A stretch of 12,492 bases of DNA from JADGQM01 sp964505935 (lineage in GTDB: Bacteria > Desulfobacterota > Syntrophobacteria > Syntrophobacterales > Syntrophobacteraceae): NCBI GenBank assembly GCA_964505935.1, contig CAZDKX010000131.1:1-12492 (forward strand). The letters are read 5' to 3'. The translations under genes were made by a program, and so were the position numbers. The notes beneath the pieces were generated by a model, which searched no databases, was not told the DNA's origin, and was given only the letters and a program-made list of their open reading frames with translations. Numbering within the stretch: the stretch's first letter is position 1; every line of letters begins with the position of its first letter. Positions 6,883 through 12,492 of this stretch are shown here, in pieces.

Positions 6883-8901
6883 CTCCCGACCCGCCAAACC
6901 GTTCAACAGCGCGTTGAGAGCCATCCTGACCACGATCGGGATTTCCGGGGAGACGACATAATCGGCCCATTTATTGAGCCAGTGCCCCGCGATTTCATCG
7001 GCGACGGTTCGACACGAGGCTTCAAAGGGCGCGAGGTCCGTCACCTGTTCTCTTTCGTAGACGTCGCTCAACACGAAAGCGGATTCAAGGAAGGAAGCAT
7101 ACCGAGGCTGGAGGAGAAGCTCCTCGATCCGGACGAGGTTCTGCCGCAGGTTGCCCCGATAAGTGGGGCAGTCGCAGTTGCTCAACAGCCCGTGAAGGTC
7201 AAGACGCCGCTCCTGCATGCGGCGAAAGACACTGCGCCGGGCAGTGATCCCATTCTGCCGGTATACGGCTTCCTTCACGCCGTCGTGGACGGCCCTGGCA
7301 ATCAATTCACCCATCTTGCAGTGCCCGCCGGTATTGTCGATGGGGTGGCCCTGACCCTCGACCACCAACACTTCATCGGTGCCGGTACCGGTAGCCTGGC
7401 TGTGCTGCGGGCTGACGGCACTGCGGATATCCAGGTCCTGGAGGGCCGCCGTTTTGGCTTCGGTGGCGCTGATGATGGCCCGCGTCCGGGCGCGCGCACT
7501 GAGCTTCATGTTGGTCATGATCACCACGTTGATAGTGCCCGGTTCATAGAACCGTCCTTCGTCCACGGCCATGCGCACGGCGTTGGATTCGACCCCGGCG
7601 GTCACCAGGGCGTAGGCGGTCATGGCCTGGAACTGGGCTTTTTGCACCGAAAGGTTCCCCATGTCGGCGCCGGTAAAGAGAAAGCTGCTGGTCTCCCTGG
7701 CCTTGCCGATGGCTTTGTAGATGAGGTTCCGCGATTCTTCCAGACCGAGCCGGTGAGCGATACTCCAGCAGGGGGGAGGGGTGTAGTGATTGCCCACGGA
7801 AAGGATTTCCTGCCGCTCGCCTTCGAGGGTCGACGTGACCCGCATGGGTTCTTTGAATTCCACCAACAGGGTCTTGTTGGGAAAATCAAAGATGCGGGTT
7901 TCTTCCACCTTTGCCGAACGCACATAGCTCAGGGGAAGCTCAAGGGGGGTATTCCGGATCCGCTGGTCCTCGAAAACCCGGGTCTTCCCCGAGGCGAATT
8001 CCTCCTCGTAGATTGTCGCTGCCAGCCAGGAAACAAATTCGCCGGTGTGCACCGAGGCCCGACAGGTCAGGGCGCAGGGGAAATAGTGAATCCTGCCCGT
8101 GCGAATCGCCGCCACGTCTTTCCATCCCGGCCGGCTGAAAAACTTCTCCGCCAGCATCCGGTCACCGCTGCAGCCGTAGACCACCTGGGGGTCGAAGCGT
8201 TGCCACTCATCGAGCGTCACCTCCACCACGTCGCCTTTCTTGCCCAATTGAGGCGGAATCCCGCCGGCAGCGCGGATGAAATCGTTTTGAAAGGAATCCT
8301 CTCCAGGCGTCATCACCTGGTCCCGGCCCATGATGCGCATCACCCGCAGGCGTTTCTCCCGGGGAATTTTTTCGACCTTGTTCGCAATGAGCTGCAACTC
8401 GCTCTGGATGTCCTTGATGATGGTTTGGGCCTCCGTCCTGCGGTCAAAAATCAGGCCGAGCGTCTCCAGATTTCGGTAGAGATCAGCCAGGGAGCGGCAT
8501 GGCAGGTCAATCAACCGGCATGCCTGCCCGGCAAAATGGTCGCGCACCTCCTGGTGCAGCGGCGAGACAAACACCACGTCGGGGTCGAGGTCCTCGATTT
8601 GTGCCGGGGAAGGGGTGAGAAAGCCGCCCACCACCACCTTCTGGTTCACTTCGGGCGGCAGCGCGTCGTGATAGGTGAGGCCGACGAGGCAGTCGCCGGC
8701 CCCCAGTCGAAAGATCATCTCGGTGATCGACGGCACGAGGGAGACCACCCTTTCGGGTTTCTGTTCCAGGACAATCGGCGTCCCATTGGCATCAGCGAGC
8801 GTGACCGGGACGGCAGACACCGATTCCATCCCACCCACGCACGCCAGGAGCAGGATAGCAATCAGACACAAGGGATGCGACGAGTGCTTGCGGTCTCTCA
8901 C
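6877..8901 (-). CDS. cbiZ: Exported BtuF-CbiZ fusion: corrinoid-binding domain plus adenosylcobinamide amidohydrolase
   Basis: A 674-residue two-domain protein. Residues 1-30 are an export signal; LLLA-C21 could act as a lipobox, making it a lipoprotein, or cleavage may fall after SVSA. Residues ~31-310 are a BtuF-like binding domain (VVSLVPSITEMIFRLGAGD, GLTYHDALPPEV, IEDLDPDVVFVSP). Residues ~325-555 are a CbiZ domain with its hallmark blocks TAGVESNAVRMAVD, GTINVVIMTN, AIISATEAKTAALQDLDIRS, QATGTGTDEVLVVEG and GGHCKMGELIARAVHDGVKEA. CbiZ enzymes hydrolyse the amide bond of adenosylcobinamide (and of some foreign corrinoids) to adenosylcobyric acid, and are normally cytoplasmic. About 115 further residues at the end match nothing I recognise. 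GTG start with GAGAGG about 5 nt upstream. It follows btuB by 45 bp, so it is surely in the same transcript. Confidence 0.88.
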   Translation of the reverse strand: MRDRKHSSHPLCLIAILLLACVGGMESVSAVPVTLADANGTPIVLEQKPERVVSLVPSITEMIFRLGAGDCLVGLTYHDALPPEVNQKVVVGGFLTPSPAQIEDLDPDVVFVSPLHQEVRDHFAGQACRLIDLPCRSLADLYRNLETLGLIFDRRTEAQTIIKDIQSELQLIANKVEKIPREKRLRVMRIMGRDQVMTPGEDSFQNDFIRAAGGIPPQLGKKGDVVEVTLDEWQRFDPQVVYGCSGDRMLAEKFFSRPGWKDVAAIRTGRIHYFPCALTCRASVHTGEFVSWLAATIYEEEFASGKTRVFEDQRIRNTPLELPLSYVRSAKVEETRIFDFPNKTLLVEFKEPMRVTSTLEGERQEILSVGNHYTPPPCWSIAHRLGLEESRNLIYKAIGKARETSSFLFTGADMGNLSVQKAQFQAMTAYALVTAGVESNAVRMAVDEGRFYEPGTINVVIMTNMKLSARARTRAIISATEAKTAALQDLDIRSAVSPQHSQATGTGTDEVLVVEGQGHPIDNTGGHCKMGELIARAVHDGVKEAVYRQNGITARRSVFRRMQERRLDLHGLLSNCDCPTYRGNLRQNLVRIEELLLQPRYASFLESAFVLSDVYEREQVTDLAPFEASCRTVADEIAGHWLNKWADYVVSPEIPIVVRMALNALLNGLAGREE

Positions 8902-8946
8902 GGGGCCCTCTCAGTGGCTATCTCGAAGTTCATCAAGGCTCTTCCC

Positions 8947-11052
8947 CTAAAACCGCAGTTCGAGCCCACCCTTAAAGGTGCGGCCCGGCATGGGGTAGCC
9001 GTTGACGAAGGCGTAGTTCAAATCCGTCAAGTTTTCGACGGCCAGAAAGCAGTTGAAGTGCTTGACCGGCGTGACCGACAGCCGTGCTGAGAATATTGCA
9101 AATCCGCCCTTGTCGATCGCCTGAGAGTAGGTGGCAGAACGATAATTGTAGTCCTCCTGTTGCTCGGGACCATTGAAGATGCCGCTGAAGGTCATGCTCA
9201 CCTGTTGGTTTACGCTCAGTTCAACCCCTCCCGTGACATTCCACAGGGGGACATAAGGGACGACATCGGAATTGAGGGTCTTGGCATACACGGAATCCTG
9301 CAGCTTTCGTTCGGTGTAGTAAGAAAGGTTGGCAAAGGGCCTGAAGATGAACGCCTGGTCCAGAAGAGAAAAGGGCTTCTTATAGCTGACATTGGCTTCG
9401 AGGGCGGAGAGCACCGCCGCATCGACATTCTTGTAAGTGGTCCAGGAGCAGTCGCCATCCACGCAGGCAGGGAAGCCGTCGGAAATGCGATCGTATTCGT
9501 TGGTGTGAAACCATCCCAACCCGGCGGTGAGACCGGCATATTCGGCATCCATGCCGAATTCATAGGTCAAACTGGTTTCAGGTTTCAGATCGGGATTGCC
9601 AATATATTTGACGTAGGAACCATGCGTGAAACGACCCGCCAGTTGATCCGCGGAAGGAGCGCGGAAGCCGGTGCCAACTGCGGCCCGGCCCGCCAGCCAG
9701 TCGGTGACCCAGTACTTCGCTCCCGTCCGCCAGCTCACGTGGTCGAAACTCTGGTTCTGCGAAGCCACCGTCAGCCCCGGGGTGGATTCGATATCTTCAT
9801 CCCAGAGATCATAGCGGAGGCCCAAGAGGAGGGACAGACGGTCCCAGGTGATGGTTTCTTCGGCGAGGAAGGCGTAATTGTTGTACTTGCTGTTGGGGGA
9901 CCAGACCGACTCGACCGGGGTGGTGGCGGTGTCCTGGTCGATGCCGTCCCACTCGAGACCCAGCAGCAACCGCCCGAAGGAAAAGGTGGGAAGAGTGAAA
10001 CTGCCCCGCACGCCCTGGGTCGTGGTATCGGTCGTGGTCGAGTATAAATAGGAGGGACTGTTGTAGTTGTACCGGTCCAAAACATTGTAGTAGCTGAGGT
10101 GCCAGTTCAGCTTATATTCCGGGTTGGCCCCGTCGTAGGCCAGCGAGCCGTAACGACGCAGGAGGTCTGCAAAGTCATCACGGCTGAGAGCATAAGTTGG
10201 TCCCGGACTTCCCACGTCCCAGGCGCGGAAGTAGTTGCCGACCGCGAAGAACTTGTGGTCGGGATGCGGCGTGGCCAGGAGGCTCAAGGAGTAGGCTTCG
10301 TCATTGTAGGCGGTATTGGCATAAGTCCTGCCTCCACCCATCTCATAGTTGCCGTGATGGACGCCCCGCCCGGTAAGAGAAAATCCCACCTTGTCGTTCA
10401 TCAGGCCGCCTGAAGCCAGGGCACGCCCCTTGACGGCGTCCCAGCTCCCGGCCTCCATGGCGACATTGCCGGAAGGAGTCCCGGAACCCTTGCGGGTGAT
10501 GACGTTGATGACCCCACCCATGGCCGCCGATCCATATATGACGGACCCGGGACCCCGCACCACTTCCACTCGTTCCACGTTCTCCAAAGGAATGGCCGCA
10601 ATATTTCCGGTTCCGGCACGATGACCATCGATGAGCACCAGGACATGGCCCTTTACGTCGGTCCCCGTGGTGTTGGTGCGCTGCCCCCGGACGGTGACGG
10701 AGCTCAGCGCGCCGGGATAGGTTTGAAAATGCTCCGGGAGCTTCTCGACGAGGAGTTCCGCCAGATCGTTCGCGTGAGATTCCTCAATTTCCTTGCGGGT
10801 GACCACTTCGACCGCCACCGGCAGCTCTTTGGTGGGGACGGGAATGGCCGTGGCCGTAACCACCATTTCTTCCAGGCTGGCCTGGGAGGTCCCGCCCTGG
10901 CCCTTGCCGGCGGTCGTCCCGCTGCCGCCCGAGGCAACGGTCGACGGAGGCGGAGAAGGATTGTCCTGAGCGGCAGACATTGAACACACACCAGCGAATG
11001 AGATAACGAGCAAAACAACAACAAGAGACCGAGCGACAACAGACTTCAACAT
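8947..11052 (-). CDS. btuB: TonB-dependent outer-membrane corrinoid receptor (BtuB-like)
   Basis: A 701-residue outer-membrane receptor. Residues 1-28 are a signal peptide ending SMSAAQ. A flexible Gly/Ser/Pro stretch follows, then the TonB box region LEEMVVTATAIP (60-71), the plug domain with LAELLVEKLPEHF, SSVTVRGQRTN, VLIDGHRAGTG and the conserved VEVVRGPGSVIYGSAAMGGV, and a beta-barrel ending GRTFKGGLELRF with the terminal Phe needed for barrel assembly. The size and the plug motifs fit BtuB-type receptors (600-700 residues). Its mRNA leader carries two cobalamin riboswitches, which makes corrinoid the substrate with good confidence. The start is supported by AGGAGG 4 nt before the ATG. 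First gene of the operon. Confidence 0.93.
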   Translation of the reverse strand: MLKSVVARSLVVVLLVISFAGVCSMSAAQDNPSPPPSTVASGGSGTTAGKGQGGTSQASLEEMVVTATAIPVPTKELPVAVEVVTRKEIEESHANDLAELLVEKLPEHFQTYPGALSSVTVRGQRTNTTGTDVKGHVLVLIDGHRAGTGNIAAIPLENVERVEVVRGPGSVIYGSAAMGGVINVITRKGSGTPSGNVAMEAGSWDAVKGRALASGGLMNDKVGFSLTGRGVHHGNYEMGGGRTYANTAYNDEAYSLSLLATPHPDHKFFAVGNYFRAWDVGSPGPTYALSRDDFADLLRRYGSLAYDGANPEYKLNWHLSYYNVLDRYNYNSPSYLYSTTTDTTTQGVRGSFTLPTFSFGRLLLGLEWDGIDQDTATTPVESVWSPNSKYNNYAFLAEETITWDRLSLLLGLRYDLWDEDIESTPGLTVASQNQSFDHVSWRTGAKYWVTDWLAGRAAVGTGFRAPSADQLAGRFTHGSYVKYIGNPDLKPETSLTYEFGMDAEYAGLTAGLGWFHTNEYDRISDGFPACVDGDCSWTTYKNVDAAVLSALEANVSYKKPFSLLDQAFIFRPFANLSYYTERKLQDSVYAKTLNSDVVPYVPLWNVTGGVELSVNQQVSMTFSGIFNGPEQQEDYNYRSATYSQAIDKGGFAIFSARLSVTPVKHFNCFLAVENLTDLNYAFVNGYPMPGRTFKGGLELRF

Positions 11053-11056
11053 GAAA

Positions 11057-11062
11057 CCTCCT
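11057..11062 (-). promoter_or_regulatory. btuB Shine-Dalgarno, close to riboswitch 2
   Basis: A consensus AGGAGG lies 4 nt before the btuB ATG and only ~30 nt after the P1 helix of the second aptamer. Between them the RNA can form a small CCC-CGAG-GGG hairpin. The closeness suggests control of ribosome access; I do not see an obvious perfect anti-Shine-Dalgarno. Confidence 0.7.
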
Positions 11063-11091
11063 TTTCCCCCCTCGGGGTCCGGTTCCGGTTT

Positions 11092-11242
11092 GGCATCGCC
11101 CAGGTCTTCTGGCTCTCGTTCATCCTACTCACCGCGCCTTCCCGTCACGCTCCGAGCGTTACAGTGGCGTTCTGCGGTTTTCGTCCCGATTACAGCCGCG
11201 GGGCGGCGGAAGCTTCCTACTTCCTTCCCTTCAAGGGATGCC
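11092..11242 (-). promoter_or_regulatory. Cobalamin riboswitch 2 (gene-proximal aptamer)
   Basis: Read on the minus strand, this 151-nt element has a closing P1 helix GGCATC / GATGCC (11237-11242 with 11092-11097), an AAGGGAA block, the core CCCGCGGCTGTAA (11190-11202), GCCACTGT (11161-11168), a GGGAAGG block, and the B12 box GAGCCAGAAGACCTG (11101-11115). These are the conserved parts of the cobalamin riboswitch class. It lies directly after the intrinsic terminator and directly before the btuB ribosome binding site, with no terminator of its own, so control of translation initiation is the likely mode. It is more diverged from the consensus than the upstream copy. Confidence 0.88.
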
Positions 11243-11253
11243 GCATTCATCCC

Positions 11254-11289
11254 AAAAAAAAATCCTTAGAGCTTCTCGCTCTAAGGATT
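11254..11289 (-). terminator. Intrinsic terminator between the two riboswitches
   Basis: A perfect 12-bp stem, AATCCTTAGAGC / GCTCTAAGGATT (11278-11289 with 11261-11272), with the loop GAGAA, is followed at once by a run of nine T on the minus strand (11262-11254). The T run is on the btuB-sense strand only. It sits 68 nt after the first aptamer and 11 nt before the second, so it is placed to be the expression platform of riboswitch 1. I could not find a strong competing antiterminator by eye. Confidence 0.93.
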
Positions 11290-11357
11290 GCACCCTGGTT
11301 CACTTGGTCCTTGAACGGTTCACCGGGTATCGCTCGTACCGGCTTCCCCAAAACCCC

Positions 11358-11516
11358 TCAGGCAGGTTTTCTGGCTCACGGGTTATGACCTAATCTCCGC
11401 ACCTTCCCATCACCCTTGTCGGATGACAGTGGCTTGACCGGATTTCGCCCCCGTTCACAGCGGCGGGACCGCTCCCGATTTTCACGGGATTCCCTATTAA
11501 ACTGCAAGGTGCCTGA
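11358..11516 (-). promoter_or_regulatory. Cobalamin riboswitch 1 (promoter-proximal aptamer)
   Basis: A textbook cobalamin aptamer on the minus strand, 159 nt. P1 is a perfect 7-bp helix TCAGGCA / TGCCTGA (11510-11516 with 11358-11364). Inside follow AATAGGGAATCCCGTG, the core CCCGCCGCTGTGAACGGG (11455-11467 and on), GCCACTGTCATCC (around 11421-11433), GGGAAGGTGCGGAG (11395-11408) and the B12 box GAGCCAGAAAACCTGCC (11361-11377). Ligand is expected to be adenosylcobalamin or a related corrinoid. It starts ~18 nt after the predicted transcription start and is followed by an intrinsic terminator, so binding should stop transcription of the uptake operon. Confidence 0.95.
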
Positions 11517-11540
11517 CGGTTATGCAACGGTATCGATTCT

Positions 11541-11569
11541 TTGATACAAGGCCTTGACCATGCTGTCAA
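11541..11569 (-). promoter_or_regulatory. Sigma70-type promoter of the btu operon
   Basis: On the minus strand a perfect -35 box TTGACA (11569-11564), a 17-bp spacer and a -10 box TATCAA (11546-11541, four of six consensus bases) lie immediately upstream of riboswitch 1. The start of transcription would be near 11534, placing the P1 helix of the first aptamer about 18 nt into the transcript. The position agrees exactly with what the riboswitch needs. Confidence 0.75.
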
Positions 11570-11832
11570 CCACAAAGATGACACCACACCGGCCCGCCAA
11601 GTAGGGGTGGAAAGAAGAAAGGGAAATCTTTCAAAGAACTCTGTAAACAATATTCGGGATAAACCCGGCGCCTACGGTACCAGACGAAGATTTACGGAGA
11701 GGGGCAACCACCACGCCCGCCCGCATTCCGGGGAATGCAGCGAGACCAATAATGAATACACTCGGACCATCACTGTCACTCAGGGCGACGCATCCGAGGA
11801 GGGACCTCATCACCCTGCGTAATCTTTGCACC
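11570..11832. other. Spacer between btu promoter and universal stress gene
   Basis: No gene is supported here. The only structure is a short palindrome GCATTCC-GG-GGAATGC (11723-11738) without a following U tract. The stress protein gene runs toward the btu promoter on the same strand, and no clear terminator separates them, so some read-through into the riboswitch leader is possible. Confidence 0.45.
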
Positions 11833-12294
11833 TTATTGAACCACCCATACCGTACAATTCTTCGCAGTTCTAACAATCTTTCCTGATACGCTTCCGAATA
11901 AGAACTCTTCCTTATATGTAACACCCTTTCTTCCAACGACCAGCGAACTATACTCTGTATTATCTGTTTCCGCAAGAATACATTCTGCCATCGAAGGACA
12001 ATAACGTGTAGTGGATCGAGCTAATACATCGTCAGGACTAAACCCTTCATCAATTAGTATCGCGCGATAAGTATTCAGCATCTTGTCAACTTGTATACTA
12101 TATTCATTATACCATTTCTCTTTATCATTATCTGTTGGAAAATAGTCGTCTTCCGGAGCACTAATAACGTGCAATACTGTGACCTTAAACCCTTTGATTC
12201 CTCCCAGAAGCTTCCCAACATAAGTTACGGCACGCCGAGCATTTTCAGACTCATCGACCGCGATTAGAATATTGCGATTTACTTCAGAATTCAT
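11833..12294 (-). CDS. Universal stress protein (UspA family)
   Basis: A 153-residue single-domain USP. It starts with NILIAVDESENARRAVTYVGKL, the first strand and helix with the conserved Asp, and carries the C-terminal ATP-binding pattern G-x2-G-x9-GS in VVGRKGVTYKEEFLFGSVSGK, followed by the last strand CTVWVV. ATP-binding USPs form cytoplasmic dimers and are induced by stress or growth arrest; the precise role is unknown. The ATG at 12294 is preceded by AAGGAG with 4 nt spacing. By eye it is clearly richer in A+T than the btu operon, with many ATA and TTA-type codons, which suggests a different history. It is on the same strand as the btu operon but ~260 bp from that promoter. Confidence 0.92.
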   Translation of the reverse strand: MNSEVNRNILIAVDESENARRAVTYVGKLLGGIKGFKVTVLHVISAPEDDYFPTDNDKEKWYNEYSIQVDKMLNTYRAILIDEGFSPDDVLARSTTRYCPSMAECILAETDNTEYSSLVVGRKGVTYKEEFLFGSVSGKIVRTAKNCTVWVVQ

Positions 12295-12492
12295 TTCTCT
12301 CCTTTCCTCTCTTCAAATAGCTGAACAGGCCCTCCTTGCTTCTTTAATGTCCCATGCCACCACAGCAGGCAGGATTTCCCCAGGACAACGAAATGCCTCT
12401 TCTTAGGGTTGGTCTTGTACTGGTCTTGGAAAGGTTGCTTGGAGCTCATACAGATCATGAAGAAATTGAGTCGTATGATCGTAGAATATATT
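12291..12492 (-). CDS. Open frame overlapping the usp start, possible partial gene
   Basis: On the minus strand a frame is open from the window edge to a TGA at 12291-12293 that overlaps the usp ATG as ATGA, an arrangement typical of coupled genes. If it starts inside the window the best ATG is 12449, giving 52 residues (MSSKQPFQDQYKTNPKKRHF and on, with LLWWHG and a basic end); otherwise it is the tail of a gene beyond the edge. No ribosome binding site precedes 12449. I do not recognise the product. The alternative is that this is just the usp leader and promoter region. Confidence 0.25.
   Translation of the reverse strand, partial: IYSTIIRLNFFMICMSSKQPFQDQYKTNPKKRHFVVLGKSCLLWWHGTLKKQGGPVQLFEERKGEK

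Noticed and set aside
6982..9090. A 702-codon open frame on the plus strand opposite the BtuF-CbiZ fusion.
   Set aside because: It is a GC-codon shadow of the real gene; its translation is His/Gly/Arg-rich with no family resemblance and no ribosome binding site.
11390..11650. An 86-codon frame over riboswitch 1 and the promoter.
   Set aside because: The sequence is fully explained by the promoter and the aptamer; the translation has no meaning and no ribosome binding site.
12393..12492. Plus-strand frame starting at ATG 12393 (MPLLRVGLVL and on), open to the window edge, with AGGA 7 nt upstream.
   Set aside because: Only 33 codons are visible, without recognisable features, and it conflicts with the minus-strand frame and the usp leader; not enough to call.

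Overview
This window comes from a GC-rich Gram-negative bacterium, shown by an outer-membrane TonB-dependent receptor, a TonB protein and exported binding proteins. The gene set (LUD-domain lactate-utilisation type protein, DUF1848, YkgJ, HU, and a corrinoid uptake operon with CbiZ) and the intergenic repeat styles fit an anaerobic Desulfobacterota / Syntrophobacter-like lineage. That placement is inference, because there is no rRNA or other phylogenetic marker here.

Left part (1-2950): the C-terminal end of a LUD-domain protein; a convergent YkgJ-family cysteine-cluster protein; divergent from it a DUF1848 protein with a C-terminal Cys cluster; then a small HU-type DNA-binding protein. The ~370 bp after HU hold no gene I can support.

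Centre (2955-11569, all minus strand): one corrinoid (vitamin B12) acquisition operon, read in transcription order from about 11540 down to 2955. A sigma70-type promoter is followed by TWO cobalamin riboswitch aptamers in tandem, with a perfect intrinsic terminator between them, then the Shine-Dalgarno and start of a BtuB-like receptor. Next come a very unusual exported fusion of a BtuF-type corrinoid-binding domain with a CbiZ amidohydrolase domain, a dedicated TonB, a second stand-alone BtuF, the BtuC permease and the BtuD ATPase. btuF-btuC-btuD overlap by 4 bp each. The spacers around tonB are long and filled with short repeats: a 7-bp tandem array, a 9-bp unit array with a hairpin, and a GC-rich dispersed element.

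Together the genes describe a path: corrinoid binds the outer-membrane receptor, TonB energises uptake, periplasmic binding proteins capture it, BtuCD imports it, and CbiZ (here predicted to act outside the cytoplasm) may cut the nucleotide loop of cobinamide or foreign corrinoids. Expression is predicted to be turned off by coenzyme B12 at two levels, first by transcription termination (riboswitch 1) and then close to the start codon (riboswitch 2).

Right end (11570-12492): an apparently emptier spacer, then a lower-GC universal stress protein gene preceded by an open frame that overlaps its start codon and may be the tail of another gene.
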